A stretch of 64,000 nt of DNA from Bidens hawaiensis. Lineage: Eukaryota; Streptophyta; Magnoliopsida; Asterales; Asteraceae. Made by a program: the position numbers and the translations under genes. The notes under the pieces are model-generated. The model did no database searches and was not told where the DNA came from. It was given only the letters and a program-made list of their open reading frames with translations. The stretch covers positions 62,001-126,000 of the forward strand of contig JAIQDT010005461.1 in the NCBI GenBank assembly GCA_021521415.1, given 5' to 3'. Of this stretch, positions 33,540-44,440 are shown one piece after another; the first letter of the stretch is position 1, and each line of letters starts with the position of its first letter.

Positions 33540-35995
33540 TTACTGTTTGGTTATCAGCAGTGTGAAACTGAGATTGGTTTCTTTGAAAACTGAATTAGTC
33601 TGATTTCTGAATTTTGAATGGTTTTCACTTTTACCAGTATTATAATTACCATTAGGCTTAGTCTCAGTTTTGGTATGCCTCACACCTCTGAATCGCTGCT
33701 TCAGAGGGCAATCTGCAACTAGGTGCCCTAACTGATTACACCTAAAACAACACCTATGCTCAACTTTCTTTTCAACAGTTGTTTTGGATGTCGAGGCTGT
33801 ACTACCGCCCGTTCGTCTCACATATGGTGGGACATAAGGGTTTAGCGGAGAACTCTTTTTAGTTGTTTTATCTTTCTCTCCACTATTTGGTAATACAAAC
33901 TCCTCCTTTGTCTTACCCGACTCGAATGACTTATCCGAATCTGATGAGACCGGACTCAGAAAAGAAATTTTAACACTTGACACAGGCGGACTTGTTTCGC
34001 CTCTACTAACATCTGGTTCTTTACTAGTTACCTTAATTGGAACTGTCTGAACAACCTCAAAGTCAACAGATTTCTGATTACTAGGATTAAAAGTGTAATT
34101 GTGATTATAAGGTGGTGGAACCTCATGATAACCAATTCCTCCCCTCTTAACTGAGGAACCTTGATCACTAATAAGGTGATCAGGAATAGCAGAGGAATTT
34201 CTGAACTGCTCAAGTTTTCTATTCAGTTCCACCACTTTCACCTGGTGATCAGCAATCTGTTTTTCTCTTTCAGCTATTAGTTTGGTTTTTTCTTCCAAAA
34301 CTTCATAGCTTTGATCAATCACTTGAATTTTTTCAGCAAGTTTTTCTTTTAGACTTTTAATATCTTTTTCACAAGCTTTTATTTTAACTTTATAGCTATT
34401 TTCTCTTGCTTTTGTAAAATGATGATCTTCTTTTAGAGTTTTAAACTCAGCATCCAAACTAACATACTGATCAGTTATAGTTGCTAATTGCTCAGACAAG
34501 TTTTCACATTTAGAACAAGTAGGTTTAGAACATACCTCGGAGAGTTGGTCTTTAGCATCAGCCATGAAAGCTTTTTCTTCTCCAGTAGCTTTCTCACTTT
34601 CTTCATTTTCCACATTCGCCAAATTTGCCTGTTCAAAGATTTCTTCAGAATGCAGGTTCCAGTTATATTCACCATCTTCTCTGGAAATCATGGCACTATA
34701 ATCTTTACTACCCCCATTATGCTGTGTAGACTTGCCTTGACCACGTTCTACACGCTCATTTCTGCACTCCTTAGCAAAGTGGCCGTTTTGCTGACAGTTG
34801 TAGCATCTTACCTTCGTCTTGTCAAACCCTGGCCTTCCACCGACAAACTTTCTTCGGGTCTTTTTCATAAACCGTTTCACTCTTCTCACGATCATAGCCA
34901 TCTGCCATTGCAGATCCATTTCTTCCAGATCATCAGCATCAATCTGGTCATAGTCTTCATCCAACATAGCTGGATCAACAATCTTCCCCTGAATGTAGTT
35001 CTCATAGGAAGCAATAAAAGAAGCATAGAGAGCAAACTGCTCTTCAGCAGATTTGACACTCATAGGCATCTTAGAGTAGTTGTTGCTAGGAATACTTGGA
35101 GATCAACTACTCTTGCTTGCTTGCGGTTTAGAAGCACTTGATCCACCTGCTACAAAGCAAACATCACCATTCGTGTTGACTGACACATGCCCCTCATGTG
35201 ATGAGTTGGCACCCGACTCTCCCTTCGAGTAGTAGGCAGCTGATTCAGTCTTCGAACCTGAACTAGAGTTCCATACATACCTGGATCTTGAACCTGATCC
35301 GTAGGTGTCTCCTTTCTAACCATGTTAAGCTCAAAGGTTCGGAGCTTGTTAACTGTTGTCTCAAGGTCATAGTCAGCAAAGTCTTTATCTTCTCTCATCA
35401 ACACAGTATACATCTCCCATTTTGGTGGGAGAGCATCAAGAATCTTCTCAACAATCTCATCTTCTTTGTATGCAATTGAATAGTTGCTGAGTTCAGTCAT
35501 CAGATGATAATATCTGGTGATGATATCGTTAAGTGATTCGTTTTTCAGATACTTGAAGACCGAGAATTGAGTTTTGAGCAATTTGATCTTCGAAGCACGG
35601 ATTCCCACATTTCCTTCAAACCGGTTCTCAAGAGCTTCCCAAAGCTCTCTTGCTGTCTTGTACTTTCTAAAAGTATGAAGGATCTCTTGTGGAAGAGCCA
35701 TAGTGATAGCAGCATGAGCCTTGCTCTCAGCCTCATACATCTTTTTCTCTTCTTCTTCCATTTTGCTGTACTTTTTGATCTGATCACGACCTTCGTACTC
35801 CATAGTTGGTGGAATATAACCATCCTGGATGCATACCCACATTTTCGCATCCTGGTACTTGACATATTGTTCGAACCGATCCTTCCAAGCAACGAAGTCG
35901 GTTCCTTTAATCAACTTTGGGACCTTAGCAGCTGACCCTACTTCTACTTCCATCTTAACTAACTCTGAGATGTTAATTGTCGACATCTTTCTCAA
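33540..35995 (-). pseudogene. Y gag polyprotein
   Basis: The first frame, 35995-35150 (281 residues), contains the complete UBN2-type capsid region without the stop seen in X. The second frame, 35069-33540 (509 residues), carries knuckle CYNCQQNGHFAKEC, a coiled coil, GIGYHEVPPPYN and knuckle CFRCNQLGHLVADC. The frames are separated by about 80 bases, where the first ends at a stop near 35150 and the second opens. It is unclear whether this is a mutation common to X and Y or a real boundary. Y has three extra bases (a Tyr codon near 35479) relative to X. Confidence 0.8.
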
Positions 35996-36039
35996 AAACT
36001 AAGAAACCCGAAAAACAAAAAAAATTTCTTCTGAAAAGT

Positions 36040-36265
36040 ACTGTAGGCGAAGTTACGGGTAACTTCGCTTAAGTCTTAACTTCGCTGAAGAACTTCGCTG
36101 ATTCTTAACTTCGCTTGGGGTAAGCGAACTTAGGAGGTAGGCGGAGTTGTAGAGAACTTCGCTTGAGTTAGGCGAACTTGAGAAGGTAGGCGAAGTTGTG
36201 GATAACTTCGCTTAACCTTATATCTTCGCCGAAACCCTACGAACAGTGACGGCAACTTCGCCTGA
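36040..36265 (-). repeat. Leader array of AACTTCGC / GCGAAGTT motifs (Y)
   Basis: Counted by eye: nine exact octamers (either orientation) plus two gcgaactt variants within about 220 bases between gag and the primer site. Confidence 0.85.
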
Positions 36266-36449
36266 TGAACACGAAGTTTCTACAGATCTGATTTCTGGGT
36301 TTTTCGAGGTTTTTGACGGTGTAAAGGGTTGAATACGATGGTAGGAGGTAAGAATGACACAAAAACACAGAAAACACGTCCCGCGAATAGTCGAAACGGG
36401 ACGATTTCTACACCCGCGTGAATCTCCCGAACCACACAATTGAGCAATA

Positions 36450-36461
36450 GCTCTGATACCA
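36450..36461 (-). promoter_or_regulatory. Primer-binding site of Y (initiator tRNA-Met)
   Basis: Minus strand TGGTATCAGAGC, two bases from the 5' LTR end at 36464. Confidence 0.95.
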
Positions 36462-36463
36462 AT

Positions 36464-36906
36464 TGTAGGTTCCTTGGGTGGATCTGCAAGGGATATCTCG
36501 ATCTACACAGGTGCGGAATCTCTGCGTAGGTTGTTACGAGCGTAGAACACGAATCAAACAAACACACGATACGAATAAACGAACACACGTTATATTATAA
36601 CCGAAACACGTGATATAATCACTGAATACAGACTCAATACTCTCTGGTTCTCACGTCTCTCGACTCACACACGTCTGTATACGATTACCTTCAACAACTC
36701 TAAACAAGCCGTGACCTAGCGTATAAATACACGACAACTTCGCCTGATATGTTTAGGCGAAGTTGTTGCTAACTTCGCTTGACTAACAAGTTCGCCTGAT
36801 AAGCGAACTTGTCAGTAACTTCGCATAAACATAAACAAAACACAATTAACATTACAGACTGGATTACAGACACTAGACTATGAACTACTGACATTATGCA
36901 CCAACA
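36464..36906 (-). repeat. Y 5' LTR
   Basis: 443 bases, complete. Its hairpin (about 36735-36765) has the same single mismatch (tttagg) as the X 5' LTR. The right edge is fused to the W 3'-ORF at tacatag. Confidence 0.95.
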
Positions 36907-38676
36907 TACATAGTTGTTAAACCTCCCATGCCGGACTGCAGCTCTTTAATCTTGGAGTCTTTATCCGAGTTGCTAGCCTCAAGTTCCTGGATACGGACAT
37001 CTTTAATCACTGAATCCTGCTCGAGTTCAAAAACTCGACGTTGTAGCGCCTGAACATCCACAGGAGCATTTTCAAGAACCACTCCTTTTCCCTTGTTCTG
37101 AAGATAGTTTTCCTGCATAGCAAGAATTTGAGCAACCTTTTCGGAAACACCAGAACTTGACTGACCTTGATCAAATTGACCGAATGACCCAGGGGAATAT
37201 TTGCAGTATCAGTGTGTGGAATCTCTGTTTCAAAATCGAAATCATCACCGAAATCACTGGACAGCATCTCCATAAATGTTGGCTCAGTAGTAGATGCAAC
37301 TGGTTCAGTTTGCGATTCTGGAGCATGTGATTCTGGTTGATTGGTGTTTTGTTGAGAGTTGGTGGTTGATTCTGGTGCTGGTGCGAGTGTTGGTGTTGGT
37401 GTAGCTTTGGTTGTTTCGACCTCACTGACCAACTCGCTTGATCTCGAATCATCCCTTTTTCGTTTGCGATGGATGAGATCAACAGTTGGCTCTTCAATAT
37501 AATCTTCCTTATTATTTTCAGTAACTGCCTGAGGAGTCTTCAGAGCGGTTGACTGAAATAGGACTTTAGCAGCTTCGAGGGCTCTCAATTTTTCATCATC
37601 TGTAAGAGTACTTGGCTGACGGTGCTCTTCTTCATCTTCCTCATCATCGGAGATCTCAAATGTAGCAGCACGTGGTTGAGCGGGCACCACGTGTTCGTCA
37701 GCAACCTGAGCTATGACAGGCTCAGCTTCGGTCTCAGCAAAATGACCAAATTTTTCCAGAGGTTTTAATCCCCTATAAACCACTTTGGCTCCTTTTCTTG
37801 ACTGCTTCATTAGCCCAAAGGAATTGGGTCCCATAGACTTCATATCCAAGGTCTCAACAGATTTAACCAAGTCGGTGTAGTGAGAATCAAAAATCGTCTG
37901 TAAAAACCTTGGATACATCAAGAACATCTCCTTCTTCTTTGCCCTTAGATTGCTTATCATTTCATTGAAAACGAATTTGGAGTAGTTGTAATTCCAACCC
38001 ATGATCAGAGCAGCAACGGCAGACATTTGGGTGTGACTGATTTCATCTGAACCCCCCTTTCTTCCCGAGATACATGTGAAGAACGTGTTCAATAGGTATC
38101 TCCAGTAAGGGTGAAACAATTTCTTGATTGCCGGTGGATAAGTGCCTTCATACCCCATTCTTGTAATAACTTCAGTAACTTCAGCTGCAGAGTACTCTGT
38201 TGGATAATCAGGTTGATCCCCAAACAAAAGTACTTCTCTGATAATGGCTTCAGTAACAGTAACTGGCTTCGTCTGTATTTTGGAGTCGATTGAAATAACT
38301 CCATCTGCTCCTTGTGAATTGATCTTTGCATTCTTCCATAAATCAGTAACCATCTCCTTGCAAATGATAGGATTCTCACGAAGAGCATGAGAGATCCTGC
38401 AAGTATTTAGTCCAACAATCATCGACTTGAACTCCTTGTGAGCCAATGGTGGATCATACAGGTGACCAGCTATATTATGAGTATCTACAAACTTTAACGG
38501 GTTTTGATCAGCCATATCTGCGCCAAACATATCAAGTTAGATATCAACTAGATTGGCTTAATAGTGTTGAGCAATTTTTATGAAAGTTTTCTTTGGGCCT
38601 AGATTAGGTTAAGGCCCCAAATCTCCTATTGGAACTAAGAGAAAATATTTTATGGCCCAAGTTCACAGCCTGGAAT
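36907..38676 (-). pseudogene. W1 3' ORF, original N-terminal part (copy C)
   Basis: This copy is continuous with the rest of W1 on its right, so it is the resident start of the W1 3' ORF (MFGADMADQ at 38530). A private one-base deletion near 37192 (cccagggg where others have cccagaggg) shifts the frame, so the coiled-coil part is read in the wrong frame. At 36906 it is cut by the Y LTR. The N-terminal domain motifs LNTCRISHAL, HPYWRYLL and MYPRFLQ are intact. Confidence 0.85.
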
Positions 38677-39596
38677 AGGTTTGGGCCATAACAGTGAGGG
38701 TTGGGCCCAAATGGAGAGATCTCGGTCAGCAGGCGGGTTCTCGGTCACCACATGGTTTTCGGTCAGTAACAATCAATGAAAATTGGCCGAGAACAATCGT
38801 TCTCGGTCAACATTTAACCAAGAACAGGTGTTCTCTGTCAAGACATGACCGAGAACAACGTTTTCTGTCAAGATAAAGGGATCTCGGTCAACCAAAGTCA
38901 ACCGAGAACTTCTTTGACAACTGTGGACAGAAAACTCTTATGTTTCCACATTGGGAAACAAGCATTCATCTTCAATCACCGAGATCCCCACACAAACCAC
39001 CATTAAACCTGCAACAATCACCGAGATCCCCACACAAACCACCATTAAACCTACAACATCATGTTCAAAAACATCAGCCGAAAACCCTAAAACAAAACCA
39101 ATATCCCCATCAAAGCCCTAATTGCTAATAAATCCAATTTCGATTTAAGGTCACCCATTAATCTCGTCCAGTACCTGCTAGTCAACAACGAACACTTAAA
39201 AATGTGATTAGTGAAGAAGATTTCGATTTCGGCAGAGATGACTTAGAGAGATGATCTCGGCTGAGAAGATTAAGGGGTTTGGGGTTTAAAAAGTAATAAG
39301 AGAAACTTGTAGGTGTACTTATACTCAGATCAGACGGGCCGAAAACCCATTACTGGGCTTAAAATAAGCCGAAAACCAAAAGCAGCCCAATTAAGTTCAT
39401 GACCCATTGGGAAAAATCCAAATCTTTCAAAGCCCAAGTTTAAGAAAACATAATTTACACAAACATTTCGAGGAGAGTAATTTCGAAGAAAGGAAATATT
39501 AGACAAGACAGGATAAAATAAAATAAGATAAAATCGAATAAAACAGGGGTAAATTATCCACACACAAGAAGACAACTCCCTTTATTTTGACGTCGA
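38677..39596 (-). other. W1 region upstream of 3' ORF with CCGAGAAC motifs and a 42-bp tandem repeat
   Basis: On either strand CCGAGAAC/GTTCTCGG and close variants recur at about 38710-38910. A 42-bp unit is present twice in tandem (38974-39015 and 39016-39057). Small open frames here (38694-38876, 38940-39128) are by-products of the repeats and show no protein family. Confidence 0.75.
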
Positions 39597-40805
39597 GATC
39601 AAATTTCAGTTCTTCGTAAAGCTTCCGCTCTTTTATGAAAAGATCCGAACATGGAATCATATCGTTTAAGAGGTTGTCACAAGGATTCATGTTCAGCGTT
39701 ATTATGACATTAAGAGACAGATTGATAGCGTGTATCCCATACTTAGCATGATCTTTCATCGCATCAGTGATATGATTAAGGTTCAGTTAGGCATAAAGCA
39801 TAGATGGACATCACTCATGAACCTATGATGCCTCCTATCTCTTCCCAAAGCGCATCTGGCTTTCCCCATATCACCCCAATTTGACTCCAACCCCATAGTG
39901 CTTGATCAAAATATTTTTGCAAAACAGGCTTAGTTTTAAGGTTGAACGTTGGACTTAGTGCCGGTAAACTGACATGCCTTTCATTCGAGACATGACAGAA
40001 CTTACTTGTGTGCCCCCATCTATGTAGTTCTAGTTTGACCCTTTAAGCCATGAAAATGAAATAACTTAAATAGAACTAGGTAACTGCAATCAAATATATA
40101 TATATATATAATTTTTTTTATTGATAATAATAATAGCAACTTAACAGTACATTATTTTTGGTGATCAAGACACTAACGGGATCATGTATGACTGGGTAAT
40201 TTCTTTTCTGCCTATCATTCGGAGAGATGTATATGGAGACATGCACCTATCTTCAAAATGACTCTCCACATTAAGTTTAGCAAATTTAGTTTATATCACT
40301 TTAACTTTTACGCATCGTGGAAAGTACCATACACATCAATGACTGTTCTAGAGCCTTTTAAGCTTAATAACTTCACCCGTTAGGCACACAAAAACAATTT
40401 ATCTATTATTTTCCAAAGGTTGGATCAATTTTCATTTGAAAATAATTTAAAGCCTCAGAAAAGCTGTTAACTGAATAGTAATATCACTTCCCAGAGAGTT
40501 AAGTAAAACACACGTGTTAAGCATTCAGTCACCCCCGTCACTTTAAGCCTTCAGGTTAATGGCTATACATTGTAACCACAAGTGGTTAACCGGACCAAAC
40601 ATGCATGAAAACACATGTCCTTCCAACTCAGAGTTACTGACATAATTTTAAGTGAAAGAACACTAAACACAAAAACATATCATAATTGCCCCGGGTGCTT
40701 TCAGTCGTTAGGTAAATGGCTATCCTGTGAAACTACAAGTAGAACACCGGACCAACCATATACAAGTATGTCCTTCAAACTTGAGCAACCGACATAATTT
40801 TAAGC
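39597..40805 (-). other. W1 conserved noncoding block with twin-hairpin modules
   Basis: Counterpart of the X/Y block, recognisable base by base in places (gatcaaatttcag, gaaaagatccgaaca, attatgacat, atgactgggtaat, ctgcctatcattcgg). At its pol end are two modules. The first has TAACCAC-AA-GTGGTTA (40572-40587) and a weaker ACATG...CATGT (40599-40618). The second has CTAC-AA-GTAG (40733-40742) and ATAC-AA-GTAT (40760-40769). It includes an (AT)n tract at about 40096-40110. Confidence 0.65.
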
Positions 40806-40941
40806 GAAAATGAATCTTGAAAAACTCAAAAGTTCTTTTTTTTTAACGCACACACACAATTTTTTAATTTTTTTTGATTTTTCTCCCCCTAAATTTGTGC
40901 AAAAACTGAACAAAAATGTACAAATTTATCCCCAAAAAGAC

Positions 40942-43473
40942 TCAATCCTCGAAACGACGCATTTTAAGAAAACTCGCAAGCACATTAAATTTTGCTGTTC
41001 CGACCGGTTTTGTAAATAAGTCCACCACATTATTATCGGTGTGAACCTGTTCAAGATGAATCAATTTTTGATTGAAACAGTCACGAATAAAATGAATTTT
41101 AATATCGATGTGCTTGGTTTTAGAATGTTGGACTGGGTTTTTCACAATAGCAATGGCCGCATCATTATCACAGAAAATTGGAGTGTCAAGAAATTCCAAA
41201 CCGTAATCCAGCAACTGGTTTTGCATCCAGATAACCTGAGAGCAGCAAGCGGATGCAACAACATACTCTGCTTTGGCTGTCGAGGTGGACAATGTTTGTT
41301 GTTTCTTACACTTCCATGAGATGAGCCGATCTCCGAGAAACTGGCAACCAGCTGACGTGGATTTCCTGTCAATGTCATCTCCACCATAATTGCTATCAGC
41401 AAAAGCATAAAGATCAAATTCTGATTGTTTGGGATACCAAAGACCTAACTTCGGTTGTCCCTTCATATATCTAAAAATACGTTTAACAGCAATTAAATGA
41501 GAGAGTTTAGGATTAGCCTGGAAGCGAGCACATTGACAGAATGCAAACATTATGTCGGGATGGCTAGCTGTGAGATACATCAGAGACCCAATCATCGATC
41601 GATAGTATGTTTGATCTACGGGACTCCCTTCAGAATCAGATGATAGTAGCGGTCTTTCTGCCATTGGGGTACTAGCACTCTTGGAATCTTGAAGCTCAAA
41701 CTTTGCCAGCATATCTTCAACATACTTTCCTTGATGCAACAGTATTCTCATTGGGCGTTGGCGAACCTGTAACCCCAGAAATGTTGTCATTTCACCCAAC
41801 GAGCTCATCTCAAATTGTTTCTTCATAACACCCTCAAATTCTTTGCACAAATCAGCACTGGTGGAACCGAAGATGATGTCATTGACATATATCTGGACCA
41901 GAATCAAATCCTTTCCGACAGTTTTCCGGAACAAAGTTTGATCAATCGTTCCACGCTTGTAACCGTGGTCAAGAAGATGCGCGGTGAGAGTAGCATACCA
42001 CGCCCGTGGAGCCTGATGTAACCCATACAGAGCCTTGTCTAACTTGTAAACATGATTTGGTTTCTTAGAGTCAACGAAACCCGGTGGCTGATTGACATAA
42101 ATTTCTTCTTTGACCTCACCATACAAAAACGTCGTTTTAACATCCATCTGATAAACTGTGAAACCCATATATGATGCATAGGCCAGAAACATTCTAATTG
42201 CCTCAAGTCTAGCTACTAGAGCATAGACCTCTGTGTAATCTAACCTTTCTACCTGGCGAAACCTGCGAACTACCAGTCGTGCCTTATTACGAGCAATAAC
42301 CCCGGTGTCATCTTGCTTGTTCCTGAATACCCATCTTGTATCAAGAGCTTTCTTTCCTTCCAGCAGTTTAACCAATCTCCATACCTTCAACTTATCAAAA
42401 TGATTCAGTTCTTCATGCATAGAATCAACCCAACTAGGTTCTTGAAGTGCCATTTCAACATTCTTTGGCTCGATTTGAGATATGAAACAGGAAAACATAC
42501 AACTGTTTATGTGTCCGGTCTGACTTCTGGTGGACACACCTGCTTCAATGGGACCTATGATGTTTTCAATCGGATGATTCTTTTGGGTTCTTGATGGAAT
42601 AGGCTGATCAGAAACATCATCACTAGGTTGAAGATTTGTTACGTTCTCCCCGAAATCAGTAATGGGGTTTTTCCATCCAGACGTTGCTGTACTGTGAGAG
42701 TACGAGGTGCCGGCAACGTATTCATCTAGAATGGCGTCGGGAAATAGTGTGCTCTCGAATATCTGACGAACGGAACTCTCCCCCTCAACATTTGCAGTAT
42801 TCTCAGACGAGATTTGTGAACGGTCAGACTCTGAAAGTTGTTTAGGTTGATTATCTGAAGTGGTCGAAGCACTAGTCGGCTCAATAACCTCATCATCCAG
42901 TAACGGGGAAATATGAGACAGTGACGGAGAACTGTCTCGTGTAACTTCCACTGTAGAACCACCTTGAGAATCTGTGTTGATGACTGGAAATACATTGAAG
43001 GGCTTGAAGAATTCATTGTAGTCGAATAACCAATGGGGACCGACACGGGCGTCAGTCTCATTTTCTTCTAGCCAACGAACTTCATAGGACTCTAGAATCT
43101 GTTTAGTTGACTTGTTGTAAACCCTATATGCTGTATTTCCCGCATATCCAACGAAGTAACACTCATCCGCTGCGGCCCCAAATTTAGGAGTGGTTTCAAG
43201 ATTTAGTAATGTGCACGGACACCCGAAAGCTTTGAAATGAGCGACAGTGGGTTGATGACCATAAACGATCTCATACGGAGTCTTCATCTTGGACTTATTG
43301 ATTATCACCCGGTTCTGAACATAACAGTCCGTATTGATGGCTTCAGCCCAGAAAAACAATGGCAATTTGGAGTCGCATAACATCGTTCTCGCTGCCTCGA
43401 TTAGAGTTCTATTTCTTCTTTCAGCGACACCATTTTGTTGCGGTGTCCTTGGAGCGCTATACTGACGAAGCAC
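40942..43473 (-). pseudogene. W1 pol: integrase end, RT and RNase H
   Basis: An 843-residue frame. It begins in the integrase core (YSAPRTPQQNGVAERRNRTL), continues through a Ser/Thr-rich spacer, and enters RT at WVDSMHEELNHFDKLKVW. Fingers and palm motifs include WVFRNKQDDTG and QMDVKTTFLYG. The RT active site reads IYVNDIIFG instead of YVDD, so the first catalytic Asp is Asn (codon at 41881-41883), a G-to-A change on the coding strand. RNase H has AFADSNYGG (the usual TDSD partly lost) and KAEYVVAS. The normal copia C-terminus follows (HSKTKHIDIKIHFIRDC, LFTKPV) and ends at 40942. A long open frame without activity suggests fairly recent loss. Confidence 0.9.
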
Positions 43474-44357
43474 TCCCTTCTGAGAAAAAATGATTCAGAA
43501 CTGCATTCTTGAATTCCGTTCCATTGCCACACCTGATTCCTTTCAGCTTTAGGTTCAGTTGATTCTCCATTAATACCACAAACTTCTTGATCAGATCTGC
43601 AGTTTCGCTCTTATTTGACAAGAAAACACCCATGTAAAACGTGAGTAGTCATCAGTAATAACGAGACAATAAGAGCTACGAGACAAACTTAAGACATGAA
43701 CCGGCCCAAAGAGGTCCATATGAAGTAACTAAAAGACTGACGATATGGTATTAATTAATTTAGGATTATGAGATTTCGATGATGTTTACCCAGAGCGCAA
43801 GCCACACATTTTTCAACAGTCACAAAATCCTTGATTGGTAGACCACGCACTAAATTGTTTTTAGCAAGACGATTTAGATTTTTTGTATTAGCATGACCAA
43901 GCCGACGATGCCAAAGCATCGCATTATGTTCTGACACTTTTGAAAACAAGCAGGTTATTTCGTCAGGAACATTTTTGCTCATGTCGATCACATAAGCATT
44001 ATCTTTTTGTTGTGATCGAACAAGAATCCACTCTTCTGGTATGATTATACCAGGTTTCAGAATTAAGCACTCCTTTTTAGTAAAATGAGTTGAAAAGTTT
44101 TTGTCACAAATTTGTGACACGCTCAAAAGACTATGCTTCAATTCTGGAACAAAATTAACATTTTCAAACTTTAAAACACCATTACTTACAGTACCCTTTT
44201 GAGCGATCTTTCCTTTCTCTCCTCCCGCAAAGGACACATACCCACCATTAAATGTATGAATGCTGTGTAGCTGGGTGATGTCCCCTGTCATGTGCCTGGA
44301 ACAGCCACTATCAACATACCAAGGTCTGATGATATTTCTCCATAGCTGTCCCTGCAC
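43474..44357 (-). pseudogene. W1 protease and N-terminal integrase
   Basis: The frame 44357-43755 has WYVDSGCSRHMTGD (protease active site), then a pre-integrase part with WHRRLGHANTKNLNRL and CVACALGKHH. From 43754 to 43474 the integrase core is scattered over frames. The segment around the second catalytic Asp reads CGNGTEFKN, Gly in place of Asp (codon at 43526-43528). The link to the next frame at 43473 is through frameshifts. Without a working integrase core W1 cannot integrate by itself. Confidence 0.8.
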
Positions 44358-44440
44358 GAAGCGCGGAATTAATTAGATTTTGGTACCCAGTCCATGCTTA
44401 CACTGGGTGACCCTCACTCATCTATGGTCGTCACAGACTG

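Larger units (their letters stand above)
26964..36906 (-). mobile_element. Y: Sirevirus-like Ty1/copia element (unit 2)
   Basis: The duplicate of X. 5' LTR 36464-36906, primer site 36450-36461, gag 35995-33540, pol 33360-30053, noncoding block 30052-28775, 3' ORF 28774-27445, purine tract 27388-27400, 3' LTR 26964-27387. It is the best preserved copy: integrase keeps RSDNGTEF and RT keeps YVDD. It still has the two shared TAG stops in pol and the shared break near the RNase H end. Confidence 0.9.
13485..38676 (-). repeat. Tandem duplication of an 11.71-kb unit (2 units plus a partial third)
   Basis: Unit 1 is 13485-25193 and unit 2 is 25194-36906. Each consists of about 1,770 bp of the W 3' ORF region plus a complete X/Y copia element. 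A third copy of the 1,770-bp fragment is at 36907-38676 and runs on into intact W1 sequence. Corresponding ORF positions differ by 11,709-11,713 throughout (for example 15109, 26818; 19376, 31086; 24282, 35995), and proteins are nearly identical. Both units share the same non-canonical junction ggaat/ccctgcacggg (15255/15256 and 26963/26964), where about 18-20 bases of the LTR end are missing. Confidence 0.9.

Noticed and set aside
36040..36265. CRISPR-like array of short regular repeats
   Set aside because: Repeats are 8 bp, in both orientations and irregularly spaced, in a plant retrotransposon leader. There are no spacers or cas genes.
15256..36906. X and Y as two independent insertions of the same family
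   Set aside because: Identical irregular junctions, constant 11.71-kb offset and 5'-with-5' LTR similarity require duplication of one insertion.
38694..39128. Two 60-residue ORFs upstream of the W1 3' ORF
   Set aside because: They follow the CCGAGAAC motifs and the 42-bp tandem repeat and do not match anything in W2 beyond the repeat itself.
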